Source of the DNA: Epinephelus fuscoguttatus
Taxonomy: Eukaryota; Chordata; Actinopteri; Perciformes; Serranidae
Assembly (NCBI RefSeq): GCF_011397635.1
Contig: NC_064765.1
Location: 34,143,132 to 34,207,131 of the forward strand
Reading direction: 5' to 3'
Length of the DNA stretch: 64,000 bases
Shown here: piece after piece, positions 27,801 to 42,800 of the stretch
Numbering within the stretch: the first letter of the stretch is position 1
How the letters are laid out: the number at the start of each line of letters is the position of its first letter
Notes under the pieces: model-generated
What the model was told of the DNA's origin: nothing
Databases searched by the model: none
Seen by the model: only the letters and a program-made list of their open reading frames with translations
Program-made: the position numbers and the translations under genes

Positions 27801-30800
27801 GTGCCCGCTGCAAATCTGTATCAGGCCAAAATGACTTTTTCCAATTCCAGGCCCCCAGGGACAGCAACCCATCCTTGTCACATATGCTTGAGGCTCTTGG
27901 AGAAGTGAGAATTGCCAACTTCAGTCAGGCCCAACTGCAGAACGAAACCTTTGTCAGCAACTGGTTCCAAACAAAGATTCGTCCATTTTTGGCCTCTCCA
28001 TCCCCCAACTTCCTATTCTGCCTTAGCGCCAAGAACTTCAGCTGCCATACATACCAGACTGTGTAAGTAAATGTGTGATATTTTGCTCCCCTTTGAACAA
28101 GGTTGCAGAGGAACCTGCAGATTTACAGTTGTCAAGTGTTTAAAGCCTTCTCTCAAATTTTAGTATCCAGGCATTCAGCAGCCAAATGGCATACATGGAC
28201 AGAGAAAGACAGCACACAGTCTACACTCATTTCATCAAGCCATTCCTTTCAAGAAACGACTCATCAGGTAAAGGCAGGTGCCCAAGCTCAATTTGGTGAT
28301 GTCCTGATGGCATACAGTGGTTACACCCTGCCAATGTCTTTCTTTCTGGCTTCTTTGCAGATCCTGGCTGTGTCTCATTTGACGGAGATAGTGAAGAGTG
28401 GCTACGGGCAAACCTTGGCGGCTTTTCTGGTTTTGCAACCCTACAGGATCTGCAAGCCCTAAATGCCAACTTCTCCAGTGTAAGTGGCACCTGTGGTGGT
28501 AGCATTCCTTTTTCCCCAAACTGAAATGTCTTTCCTGTGGCTTTGCAATTCCAGCTGTCTGATTTTGCATTGATTCCCTCTCGAGGCCGAATCGTTGTCA
28601 GTGCTCACTCCTACTCAGGTGGCACAGTTTACACTGAGCTCAGGGGCCTTGAATGACACAAACCAACTCGACCGTGTGTTTGACCGTCTGGAGGAGGGCG
28701 ATGCTCTGGAAAAATGTGGACGAATTCCTGACGGAGCTCGCGGCAGAAGAAAAGGTAGGTACTCTTGACACCCGGAAAAGAAAGACAATGCTAAGCTTTG
28801 AAGGAGCATAGTTCATACTTAGATACGTCGGAACCCTCTACATCAGCTGTAGGGGATTCGTTCAAGTGAAATATTTTGTTACATCCTTCTCGCATCTTGT
28901 GTGGTGCACTATGGTATAAAAATCGTCTCATGTCATCATTTGTCAGGAACCTGATTTCCAGCCTCCTGTCAGAGATCGTGTAATGAATAGGACCTTCGCC
29001 ATCATCAGTCGCCATTTCCGCAATTTGAGGAAGCCGACTGGTTCATGTGGTTCCATGTGACACTGGTTACTTTCCTTCCAAGTTTCAGTCCAATGATGCT
29101 GAAGAATGCAACCTCAGACGTAAACTGCACAAACTACCATGTTGTGTGAGTAGCATTTCACATACAAGCAAGTTTGCATTGCAAAAAATACAACTGATGA
29201 AGGACTCCTTAAGAATGTTCCTTTTTGCCCTTTGCAGTGTGAGTTGGCCAAAGCTCACCCTGCAATGAGCCCACATAGACAACAAGAAATCACACGTGTT
29301 CTACTTGGTTACATGAGAAAATCTGCGGGTGTCATCAACAAGCCAGGTAGGAGTAATACAACAAACTGCGCCACGTGGTCGTCTTGTTCCATGTGTATCA
29401 ACAAAGAAATTATGCTTGCTAAATTGTGCAGATGCTAACATCCATCTTTGTGCCTTAGTCTGCAGGCAGGGAATTGAGAATGATAGCGAATGGGTTGGGG
29501 CAAACTTGGGACCATTTTCCCAACACGCAACGTACTCTGACCTCAAAGTCTTCAACCTTTCTAAGGTAAGTCATACGTTTTTCTCTCCTTCTTTTTAACC
29601 AGTCTTCCTTGAAAACAGTAGCACAATATGCAGAACGTGGGAATCTGCATAGAGCGGTGGTTTTTCCATGTCAGAGCGAAAAGGAATTCATATATCCTCT
29701 TTGTTTGTGTCATCAGGGGGAGGTTCTGGAATCCCTCTCACCAAACCAGAAGGCTGAGCTGCTCCTGGATCCAGACAGCGGTGCTTTGGAGGATGAGGTC
29801 TTCGTGAGGGAGGTGTTGACAGGCTTGACAGAGTCCCCTGATGATGACCAGCTCGAGGAGTTTTTTGAGGCTTTTGCAGACATCAATAAGCAGGTGAATG
29901 CTTAACTTTGAGATTGCCATATTTTCCCACAAAGTTGCCTTGCAAAGCAACCACTTAAAACTTGCCCTGGGCTTGCAGAATTCTTGCCATATCTAATCAG
30001 GGGCCCAGATTTAACTCAAAATGATAAATTCCTCAAACGCTTCTTGTATCTGTTGTCCTTGATGATGGCTTGAGTCATTCCCTGATGCACTGTAGTACAA
30101 AGGTGCTTCACCAAACTTGCTCTCAATTCTACACTGATTTCAGAAATGTAAAATACTACCGCACCCACCCCCACCCCCACCCCCACCCCCCGAAGTGAAA
30201 CTTGAATCCTTTTATTTCCAGAGAAACATCACCCTCATCAAAAATCCAGCTGTGCGAGACACCATCTTGAACCTGACCTTGGCAGCCCTTGCTCCTGAAT
30301 TTGAAGAATTTGAGCCTGAAGACTTTGAACTGTGGTTCCAGCGCCATTTGACTCCTGTGATGGCAAGCCTCCACCCTGGCAGCTTGGTGGTGATCCCCAG
30401 AAACATCAGCTGTGCATCCTAGCTATGTAAGAGACAATATTTCTGAAGTCCACAGCTCAACATTTTGGGTTTGCATCATGATGTCAGACTTTAGCTCCGG
30501 ACAAGTCACAAAGATGTCTCTTTTCTTCCTTCAGCCTCACTGGTCTTCGGCAAAGCTTGGAATCTCTGCCACTGGACATTTCCTATGATGTCAGATCAAG
30601 CATAAAGTCACTCAAGAAGAGATTCCCACGTGCGTGGCAAAATGTTCACCTGACAAACTGTTTTCAGAAAAGCCAGTTACCACTACAATGACAAGAGCTG
30701 CACTGACGCCATGCCTCCCTTTCAATTTTCTCTCAAACAGGTTGCTCAGTTCCAGATTCCTTCATGGTGAGTTTATGTCTATGGATGTAATTCATGGATC

Positions 30801-33800
30801 ACTGTATATTGGATCGAAATTTACAGGACACAAGTCTGACACATTAACTTTGGCAAGGTGGCGCATTAAGGTATTTCAACTTTTAGTAGCTGTAGCCACT
30901 CGAATAACAATTATGCTTTGCTTCTCTCCAGTGCAAAGAGACCCGGTTGATGGTAAGTCTGTAAAGTACCAGACATTTTAACTTTGATGACAAGATAGCG
31001 TTGTGAAGGTACAATGCCTGATACACGAATATTGTCTTTTCACAGAGGACCACATCTGTGCTGCATTTGAGCAGTAGGGCAATGACTGTTTAGTCCAGTG
31101 CTAAGTTTGCGTATGAGTTCAGCTTGTCCTCACAGTCTAACTAAGGTGACGGTGATTAACTTGTTATTGCTCTCCTCAGATCTCAAATTGAACACACACT
31201 GTCTGTTGACAGTTCCTCAGAGGCCTTGTGCAATTTCACCATCACTGAGAATGCCTGCTCCTCGGTAAGATTGTTTTACGTAAGCTGTGAATCCCAAAGA
31301 AAGATTTGGCTTTGGCTTCATTACCCTCGTGATAGAAATCTCCATAAGCTCTGAAACTCTTTGCTTTACTTCCTGTCTAATTTTTCCCAAGGCCACACAT
31401 CTGACAGCCAGCAACGTTGCCACATTGATGAATTGCTCACTGCAAAGCCACAGGCCATTACCTGTAGAGGTCTGGAAGCTTTTCTTCCAAAAGCTTCTAC
31501 TGCACTAGACGGGCTCTTATGACATTCGCCACCATGGTAAATCTAATCCCACAGTTTCACAGAATAGTTGTGTGCCCGCTGCAAATCTGTATCAGGCCAA
31601 AATGACTTTTTCCAATTCCAGGCCCCCAGGGACAGCAACCCATCCTTGTCACATATGCTTGAGGCTCTTGGAGAAGTGAGAATTGCCAACTTCAGTCAGG
31701 CCCAACTGCAGAACGAAACCTTTGTCAGCAACTGGTTCCAAACAAAGATTCGTCCATTTTTGGCCTCTCCATCCCCCAACTTCCTATTCTGCCTTAGCGC
31801 CAAGAACTTCAGCTGCCATACATACCAGACTGTGTAAGTAAATGTGTGATATTTTGCTCCCCTTTGAACAAGGTTGCAGAGGAACCTGCAGATTTACAGT
31901 TGTCAAGTGTTTAAAGCCTTCTCTCAAATTTTAGTATCCAGGCATTCAGCAGCCAAATGGCATACATGGACAGAGAAAGACAGCACACAGTCTACACTCA
32001 TTTCATCAAGCCATTCCTTTCAAGAAACGACTCATCAGGTAAAGGCAGGTGCCCAAGCTCAATTTGGTGATGTCCTGATGGCATACAGTGGTTACACCCT
32101 GCCAATGTCTTTCTTTCTGGCTTCTTTGCAGATCCTGGCTGTGTCTCATTTGACGGAGATAGTGAAGAGTGGCTACGGGCAAACCTTGGCGGCTTTTCTG
32201 GTTTTGCAACCCTACAGGATCTGCAAGCCCTAAATGCCAACTTCTCCAGTGTAAGTGGCACCTGTGGTGGTAGCATTCCTTTTTCCCCAAACTGAAATGT
32301 CTTTCCTGTGGCTTTGCAATTCCAGCTGTCTGATTTTGCATTGATTCCCTCTCGTAGGCGAATCGTTGTCAGTGCTCACTCCTACTCAGGTGGCACAGTT
32401 TACACTGAGCTCAGGGGCCTTGAATGACACAAACCAAATCGACCGTGTGTTTGACCGTCTGGAGGAGGGCGATGCTCTGGAAAATGTGGACGAATTCTGA
32501 CGGAGCTCGCGGCAGAAGAAAAGGTAGGGTACTCTTGACACCCGGAAAAGAAAGACAATGCTAAGCTTTGAAGGAGCATAGTTCATACTTAGATACGTAC
32601 GGAACCCTCTACATCAGCTGTAGGGGATTCGTTCAAGTGAAATATTTTGTTACATCCCTTCTCGCATCTTGTGTGGTGCACTATGGTATAAAAATCGTCT
32701 CATGTCATCATTTGTCAGGAACCTGATTTCCAGCCTCCTGTCAGAGATCGTGTAATGAATAGGACCTTCGCCATCATCAGTCGCCATTTCCCGCAATTTG
32801 AGGAAGCCGACTGGTTCATGTGGTTCCATGTGACACTGGTTACTTTCCTTCCAAGTTTCAGTCCAATGATGCTGAAGAATGCAACCTCAGACGTAAACTG
32901 CACAAACTACCATGTTGTGTGAGTAGCATTTCACATACAAGCAAGTTTGCATTGCAAAAAATACAACTGATGAAGGACTCCTTAAGAATGTTCCTTTTTG
33001 CCCTTTGCAGTGTGAGTGGGTTGGCCAAAGCTCACCCTGCAATGAGCCCACATAGACAACAAGAAATCACACGTGTTCTACTTGGTTACATGAGAAAATC
33101 TGTCATCAACAAGCCAGGTAGGAGTAATACAACAAACTGCGCCACGTGGTCGTCTTGTTCCATGTGTATCAACAAAGAAATTATGCTTGCTAAATTGTGC
33201 AGATGCTAACATCCATCTTTGTGCCTTAGTCTGCAGGCAGGGAATTGAGAATGATAGCGAATGGGTTGGGGCAAACTTGGGACCATTTTCCCAACACGCA
33301 AAGTACTCTGACCTCAAAGTCTTCAACCTTTCTAAGGTAAGTCATACGTTTTTCTCTCCTTCTTTTTAACCAGTCTTCCTTGAAAACAGTAGCACAATAT
33401 GCAGAACGTGGGGAATCTGCATAGAGCGGTGGTTTTTCCATGTCAGAGCGAAAAGGAATTCATATATCCTCTTTGTTTGTGTCATCAGGGGGAGGTTCTG
33501 GAATCCCTCTCACCAAACCAGAAGGCTGAGCTGCTCCTGGATCCAGACAGCGGTGCTTTGGAGGATGAGGTCTTCGTGAGGAGGTGTTGACAGGCTTGAC
33601 AGAGTCCCCTGATGATGACCAGCTCGAGGAGTTTTGAGGCTTTTGCAGACATCAATAAGCAGGTGAATGCTTAACTTTGAGATTGCCATATTTTCCCACA
33701 AAGTTGCCTTGCAAAGCAACCACTTAAAACTTGCCCTGGGCTTGCAGAATTCTTGCCATATCTAATCAGGGGCCCAGATTTAACTCAAAATGATAAATTC

Positions 33801-36800
33801 CTCAAACGCTTCTTGTATCTGTTGTCCTTGATGATGGCTTGAGTCATTCCCTGATGCACTGTAGTATAAAGGTGCTTCACCAAACTTGCTCTCAATTCTA
33901 CACTGATTTCAGAAATGTAAAATACTGCCGCACCACCCCACACCCCACCCCCACCCCCCGAAGTGAAACTTGAATCCTTTTATTTCCAGAGAAACATCAC
34001 CCTCATCAAAAATCCAGCTGTGCGAGACACCATCTTGAACCTGACCTTGGCAGCCCTTGCTCCTGAATTTGAAGAATTTGAGCCTGAAGACTTTGAACTG
34101 TGGTTCCAGCGCCATTTGACTCCTGTGATGGCAAGCCTCCGCCCTGGCAGCTTGGTGGTGATCCCCAGAAACATCAGCTGTGCATCCTACGCAGCTATGT
34201 AAGAGACAATATTTCTGAAGTCCACAGCTCAACATTTTGGGTTTGCATCATGATGTCAGACTTTAGCTCCGGACAAGTCACAAAGATGTCTCTTTTCTTC
34301 CTTCAGCCTCACTGGTCTTCGGCAAAGCTTGGAATCTCTGCCACTGGACATTTCCTATGATGTCAGATCAAGCATAAAGTCACTCAAGAAGAGATTCCCA
34401 CGTACGTGGCAAAATGTTCACCTGACAAACTGTTTTCAGAAAAGCCAGTTACCACTACAATGACAAGAGCTGCACTGACGCCATGCCTCCCTTTCAATTT
34501 TTCTCTCAAACAGGTTGCTCAGTTCCAGATTCCTTCATGGTGAGTTTATGTCTATGGATGTAATTCATGGATCACTGTATATTGGATCGAAATTTACAGG
34601 ACACAAGTCTGACACATTAACTTTGGCAAGGTGGTATTTCAACTTTTAGTAGCTGTAGCCACTCGAATAACAATTATGCTTTGCTTCTCTCAGTGCAAAG
34701 AGACCCGGTTGATGGTAAGTCTGTAAAGTACCAGACATTTTAACTTTGATGACAAGATAGCGTTGTGAAGGTACAATGCCTGATACACGAATATTGTCTT
34801 TTCACAGAGGACCACATCTGTGCTGCATTTGAACGGTAGGGCAATGACTGTTTAGTCCAGTGCTAAGTTTGCGTAGGTTCAGCTTGTCCTCACAGTCTAA
34901 CTAAGGTGACGGTGATTAACTTGTTATTGCTCTCCTCAGATCTCAAATTGAACACACACTGTCTGTTGACAGTTCCTCAGAGGCCTTGTGCAATTTCACC
35001 ATCACTGAGAATGCCTGCTCCTCGGTAAGATTGTTTTACGTAAGCTGTGAATCCCAAAGAAAGATTTGGCTTTGGCTTCATTACCCTCGTGATAGAAATC
35101 TCCATAAGCTCTGAAACTCTTTGCTTTACTTCCTGTCTAATTTTTCCCAAGGCCACACATCTGACAGCCAGCAACGTTGCCACATTGATGAATTGCTCAC
35201 TGCAAAGCCACAGGCCATTACCTGTAGAGGTCTGGAAGCTTTTCTTCCAAAAGCTTCTACTGCACTAGACGGGCTCTTATGACATTCGCCACCATGGTAA
35301 ATCTAATCCCACAGTTTCACAGAATAGTTGTGTGCCCGCTGCAAATCTGTATCAGGCCAAAATGACTTTTTCCAATTCCAGGCCCCAGGGACAGCAACCC
35401 ATCCTTGTCACATATGCTTGAGGCTCTTGGAGAAGTGAGAATTGCCAACTTCAGTCAGGCCCAACTGCAGAACGAAACCTTTGTCAGCAACTGGTTCCAA
35501 ACAAAGATTCGTCCATTTTTGGCCTCTCCATCCCCCAACTTCCTATTCTGCCTTAGCGCCAAGAACTTCAGCTGCCATACATACCAGACTGTGTAAGTAA
35601 ATGTGTGATATTTTGCTCCCCTTTGAACAAGGTTGCAGAGGAACCTGCAGATTTACAGTTGTCAAGTGTTTAAAGCCTTCTCTCAAATTTTAGTATCCAG
35701 GCATTCAGCAGCCAAATGGCATACATGGACAGAGAAAGACAGCACACAGTCTACACTCATTTCATCAAGCCATTCCTTTCAAGAAACGACTCATCAGGTA
35801 AAGGCAGGTGCCCAAGCTCAATTTGGTGATGTCCTGATGGCATACAGTGGTTACACCCTGCCAATGTCTTTCTTTCTGGCTTCTTTGCAGATCCTGGCTG
35901 TGTCTCATTTGACGGAGATAGTGAAGAGTGGCTACGGGCAAACCTTGGCGGCTTTTCTGGTTTTGCAACCCTACAGGATCTGCAAGCCCTAAATGCCAAC
36001 TTCTCCAGTGTAAGTGGCACCTGTGGTGGTAGCATTCCTTTTTCCCCAAACTGAAATGTCTTTCCTGTGGCTTTGCAATTCCAGCTGTCTGATTTTGCAT
36101 TGATTCCCTCTCGTAGGCCGAATCGTTGTCAGTGCTCACTCCTACTCAGGTGGCACAGTTTACACTGAGCTCAGGGGCCTTGAATGACACAAACCAAATC
36201 GACCGTGTGTTTGACCGTCTGGAGGAGGCGATGCTCTGGAAAATGTGGACGAATTCCTGACGGAGCTCGCGGCAGAAGAAAAGGTAGGGTACTCTTGACA
36301 CCCGGAAAAGAAAGACAATGCTAAGCTTTGAAGGAGCATAGTTCATACTTAGATACGTACGGAACCCTCTACATCAGCTGTAGGGGATTCGTTCAAGTGA
36401 AATATTTTGTTACATCCCTTCTCGCATCTTGTGTGGTGCACTATGGTATAAAAATCGTCTCATGTCATCATTTGTCAGGAACCTGATTTCCAGCCTCCTG
36501 TCAGAGATCGTGTAATGAATAGGACCTTCGCCATCATCAGTCGCCATTTCCGCAATTTGAGGAAGCCGACTGGTTCATGGTTCCATGTGACACTGGTTAC
36601 TTTCCTTCCAAGTTTCAGTCCAATGATGCTGAAGAATGCAACCTCAGACGTAAACTGCACAAACTACCATGTTGTGTGAGTAGCATTTCACATACAAGCA
36701 AGTTTGCATTGCAAAAAATACAACTGATGAAGGACTCCTTAAGAATGTTCCTTTTTGCCCTTTGCAGTGTGAGTGGGTTGGCCAAAGCTCACCCTGCAAT

Positions 36801-39800
36801 GAGCCCACATAGACAACAAGAAATCACACGTGTTCTACTTGGTTACATGAGAAAATCTGCGGTGTCATCAACAAGCCAGGTAGGAGTAATACAACAAACT
36901 GCGCCACGTGGTCGCTTGTTCCATGTGTATCAACAAAGAAATTATGCTTGCTAAATTGTGCAGATGCTAACATCCATCTTTGTGCCTTAGTCTGCAGGCA
37001 GGGAATTGAGAATGATAGCGAATGGGTTGGGGCAAACTTGGGACCATTTTCCAACACGCAACGCGTACTCTGACCTCAAAGTCTTCAACCTTTCTAAGGT
37101 AAGTCATACGTTTTTCTCTCCTTCTTTTTAACCAGTCTTCCTTGAAAACAGTAGCACAATATGCAGAACGTGGGAATCTGCATAGAGCGGTGGTTTTTCC
37201 ATGTCAGAGCGAAAAGGAATTCATATATCCTCTTTGTTTGTGTCATCAGGGGGAGGTTCTGGAATCCCTCTCACCAAACCAGAAGGCTGAGCTGCTCCTG
37301 GATCCAGACAGCGGTGCTTTGGAGGATGAGGTCTTCGTGAGGGAGGTGTTGACAGGCTTGACAGAGTCCCTGATGATGACCAGCTCGAGGAGTTTTTTGA
37401 GGCTTTTGCAGACATCAATAAGCAGGTGAATGCTTAACTTTGAGATTGCCATATTTTCCCACAAAGTTGCCTTGCAAAGCAACCACTTAAAACTTGCCCT
37501 GGGCTTGCAGAATTCTTGCCATATCTAATCAGGGGCCCAGATTTAACTCAAAATGATAAATTCCTCAAACGCTTCTTGTATCTGTTGTCCTTGATGATGG
37601 CTTGAGTCATTCCCTGATGCACTGGAGTATAACTGTGCTTCACCACCCTTGCTCTCAATTCTCCAATGATTTCAGAAATGTAAACTACTCGCACCCGCAC
37701 CCCCCCCCCCCCCCACCCCCACCCCCCGAAGTGAAACTTGAATCCTTTTCTGTCCAGAGAAACATCACCCTCATCAAAAATCCAGCTGAGACACCATCTT
37801 GAACCTGACCTTGGCAGCCCTTGCTCCTGAATTTGAAGAATTTGAGCCTGAAGACTTTGAACTGTGGTTCCAGCGCCATTTGACTCCTGTGATGGCAAGC
37901 CTCCGCCCTGGCAGCTTGGTGGTGATCCCCAGAAACATCAGCTGTGCATCCTACGCAGCTATGTAAGAGACAATATTTCTGAAGTCCACAGCTCAACATT
38001 TTGGGTTTGCATCATGATGTCAGACTTTAGCTCCGGACAAGTCACAAAGATGTCTCTTTTCTTCCTTCAGCCTCACTGGTCTTCGGCAAAGCTTGGAATC
38101 TCTGCCACTGGACATTTCCTATGATGTCAGATCAAGCATAAAGTCACTCAAGAAGAGATTCCCACGTGGCAAAATGTTCACCTGACAAACTGTTTTCAGA
38201 AAAGCCAGTTACCACTACAATGACAAGAGCTGCACTGACGCCATGCCTCCCTTTCAATTTTTCTCTCAAACAGGTTGCTCAGTTCCAGATTCCTTCATGG
38301 TGAGTTTATGTCTATGGATGTAATTCATGGATCACTGTATATTGGATCGAAATTTACAGGACACAAGTCTGACACATTAACTTTGGCAAGGTGGCTGCAT
38401 TAAGGTATTTCAACTTTTAGTAGCTGTAGCCACTCGAATAACAATTATGCTTTGCTTCTCTCCAGTGCAAAGAGACCCCGGTTGATGGTAAGTCTGTAAA
38501 GTACCAGACATTTTAACTTTGATGACAAGATAGCGTTGTGAAGGTACAATGCCTGATACACGAATATTGTCTTTTCACAGAGGACCACATCTGTGCTGCA
38601 TTTGAACGGTAGGGCAATGACTGTTTAGTCCAGTGCTAAGTTTGTGTAGGTTCAGCTTGTCCTCACAGTCTAACTAAGGTGACGGTGATTAACTTGTTAT
38701 TGCTCTCCTCAGATCTCAAATTGAACACACACTGTCTGTTGACAGTTCCTCAGAGGCCTTGTGCAATTTCACCATCACTGAGAATGCCTGCTCCTCGGTA
38801 AGATTGTTTTACGTAAGCTGTGAATCCCAAAGAAAGATTTGGCTTTGGCTTCATTACCCTCGTGATAGAAATCTCCATAAGCTCTGAAACTCTTTGCTTT
38901 ACTTCCTGTCTAATTTTTCCCAAGGCCACACATCTGACAGCCAGCAACGTTGCCACATTGATGAATTGCTCACTGCAAAGCCACAGGCCATTACCTGTAG
39001 AGGTCTGGAAGCTTTTCTTCCAAAAGCTTCTACTGCACTAGACGGGGCTCTTATGACATTCGCCACCATGGTAAATCTAATCCCACAGTTTCACAGAATA
39101 GTTGTGTGCCCGCTGCAAATCTGTATCAGGCCAAAATGACTTTTTCCAATTCCAGGCCCCAGGGACAGCAACCATCCTTGTCACATATGCTTGAGGCTCT
39201 TGGAGAAGTGAGAATTGCCAACTTCAGTCAGGCCCAACTGCAGAACGAAACCTTTGTCAGCAACTGGTTCCAAACAAAGATTCGTCCATTTTGGCCTCTC
39301 CATCCCCCAACTTCCTATTCTGCCTTAGCGCCAAGAACTTCAGCTGCCATACATACCAGACTGTGTAAGTAAATGTGTGATATTTTGCTCCCCTTTGAAC
39401 AAGGTTGCAGAGGAACCTGCAGATTTACAGTTGTCAAGTGTTTAAAGCCTTCTCTCAAATTTTAGTATCCAGGCATTCAGCAGCCAAATGGCATACATGG
39501 ACAGAGAAAGACAGCACACAGTCTACACTCATTTCATCAAGCCATTCCTTTCAAGAAACGACTCATCAGGTAAAGGCAGGTGCCCAAGCTCAATTTGGTG
39601 ATGTCCTGATGGCATACAGTGGTTACACCCTGCCAATGTCTTTCTTTCTGGCTTCTTTGCAGATCCTGGCTGTGTCTCATTTGACGGAGATAGTGAAGAG
39701 TGGCTACGGGCAAACCTTGGCGGCTTTTCTGGTTTTGCAACCCTACAGGATCTGCAAGCCCTAAATGCCAACTTCTCCAGTGTAAGTGGCACCTGTGGTG

Positions 39801-42800
39801 GTAGCATTCCTTTTTCCCCAAACTGAAATGTCTTTCCTGTGGCTTTGCAATTCCAGCTGTCTGATTTTGCATTGATTCCTCTCGTAGGCCGAATCGTTGT
39901 CAGTGCTCACTCCTACTCAGGTGGCACAGTTTACACTGAGCTCAGGGGCCTTGAATGACACAAACCAAATCGACCGTGTGTTTGACCGTCTGGAGGAGGG
40001 CGATGCTCTGGAAAATGTGGACGAATTCTGACGGAGCTCGCGGCAGAAGAAAAGGTAGGGTACTCTTGACACCCGGAAAAGAAAGACAATGCTAAGCTTT
40101 GAAGGAGCATAGTTCATACTTAGATACGTACGGAACCCTCTACATCAGCTGTAGGGGATTCGTTCAAGTGAAATATTTTGTTACATCCCTTCTCGCATCT
40201 TGTGTGGTGCACTATGGTATAAAAATCGTCTCATGTCATCATTTGTCAGGAACCTGATTTCCAGCCTCCTGTCAGAGATCGTGTAATGAATAGGACCTTC
40301 GCCATCATCAGTCGCCATTTCCGCAATTTGAGGAAGCCGACTGGTTCATGTGGTTCCATGTGACACTGGTTACTTTCCTTCCAAGTTTCAGTCCAATGAT
40401 GCTGAAGAATGCAACCTCAGACGTAAACTGCACAAACTACCATGTTGTGTGAGTAGCATTTCACATACAAGCAAGTTTGCATTGCAAAAAATACAACTGA
40501 TGAAGGACTCCTTAAGAATGTTCCTTTTTGCCCTTTGCAGTGTGAGTGGGTTGGCCAAAGCTCACCCTGCAATGAGCCCACATAGACAACAAGAAATCAC
40601 ACGTGTTCTACTTGGTTACATGAGAAAATCTGCGGGTGTCATCAACAAGCCAGGTAGGAGTAATACAACAAACTGCGCCACGTGGTCGTCTTGTTCCATG
40701 TGTATCAACAAAGAAATTATGCTTGCTAAATTGTGCAGATGCTAACATCCATCTTTGTGCCTTAGTCTGCAGGCAGGGAATTGAGAATGATAGCGAATGG
40801 GTTGGGGCAAACTTGGGACCATTTTCCCAACACGCAACGTACTCTGACCTCAAAGTCTTCAACCTTTCTAAGGTAAGTCATACGTTTTTCTCCTTCTTTT
40901 TAACCAGTCTTCCTTGAAAACAGTAGCACAATATGCAGAACGTGGGAATCTGCATAGAGCGGTGGTTTTTCCATGTCAGAGCGAAAAGGAATTCATATAT
41001 CCTCTTTGTTTGTGTCATCAGGGGGAGGTTCTGGAATCCCTCTCACCAAACCAGAAGGCTGAGCTGCTCCTGGATCCAGACAGCGGTGCTTTGGAGGATG
41101 AGGTCTTCGTGAGGGAGGTGTTGACAGGCTTGACAGAGTCCCCTGATGATGACCAGCTCGAGGAGTTTTTTGAGGCTTTTGCAGACATCAATAAGCAGGT
41201 GAATGCTTAACTTTGAGATTGCCATATTTTCCCACAAAGTTGCCTTGCAAAGCAACCACTTAAAACTTGCCCTGGGCTTGCAGAATTCTTGCCATATCTA
41301 ATCAGGGGCCCAGATTTAACTCAAAATGATAAATTCCTCAAACGCTTCTTGTATCTGTTGTCCTTGATGATGGCTTGAGTCATTCCCCTGATGCACTGTA
41401 GTATAAAGGTGCTTCACCAAACTTGCTCTCAATTCTACACTGATTTCAGAAATGTAAAATACTCACACCCGCACCCACCCCCACCCCTACCCCCACCCCC
41501 CGAAGTGAAACTTGAATCCTTTTATTTCCAGAGAAACATCACCCTCATCAAAAATCCAGCTGTGCGAGACACCATCTTGAACCTGACCTTGGCAGCCCTT
41601 GCTCCTGAATTTGAAGAATTTGAGCCTGAAGACTTTGAACTGTGGTTCCAGCGCCATTTGACTCCTGTGATGGCAAGCCTCCGCCCTGGCAGCTTGGTGG
41701 TGATCCCCAGAAACATCAGCTGTGCATCCTACGCAGCTATGTAAGAGACAATATTTCTGAAGTCCACAGCTCAACATTTTGGGTTTGCATCATGATGTCA
41801 GACTTTAGCTCCGGACAAGTCACAAAGATGTCTCTTTTCTTCCTTCAGCCTCACTGGTCTTCGGCAAAGCTTGGAATCTCTGCCACTGGACATTTCCTAT
41901 GATGTCAGATCAAGCATAAAGTCACTCAAGAAGAGATTCCCACGTACGTGGCAAAATGTTCACCTGACAAACTGTTTTCAGAAAAGCCAGTTACCACTAC
42001 AATGACAAGAGCTGCACTGACGCCATGCCTCCCTTTCAATTTTTCTCTCAAACAGGTTGCTCAGTTCCAGATTCCTTCATGGTGAGTTTATGTCTATGGA
42101 TGTAATTCATGGATCACTGTATATTGGATCGAAATTTACAGGACACAAGTCTGACACATTAACTTTGGCAAGGTGGCGCATTAAGGTATTTCAACTTTTA
42201 GTAGCTGTAGCCACTCGAATAACAATTATGCTTTGCTTCTCTCAGTGCAAAGAGACCCGGTTGATGGTAAGTCTGTAAAGTACCAGACATTTTAACTTTG
42301 ATGACAAGATAGCGTTGTGAAGGTACAATGCCTGATACACGAATATTGTCTTTTCACAGAGGACCACATCTGTGCTGCATTTGAACGGGTAGGGCAATGA
42401 CTGTTTAGTCCAGTGCTAAGTTTGTGTAGGTTCAGCTTGTCCTCACAGTCTAACTAAGGTGACGGGTGATTAACTTGTTATTGCTCTCCTCAGATCTCAA
42501 ATTGAACACACACTGTCTGTTGACAGTTCCTCAGAGGCCTTGTGCAATTTCACCATCACTGAGAATGCCTGCTCCTCGGTAAGATTGTTTCGTAAGCTGT
42601 GAATCCCAAAGAAAGATTTGGCTTTGGCTTCATTACCCTCGTGATAGAAATCTCCATAAGCTCTGAAACTCTTTGCTTTACTTCCTGTCTAATTTTTCCC
42701 AAGGCCACACATCTGACAGCCAGCAACGTTTCCACATTGATGAATTGCTCACTGCAAAGCCACAGGCCATTACCTGTAGAGGTCTGGAAGCTTTTCTTCC

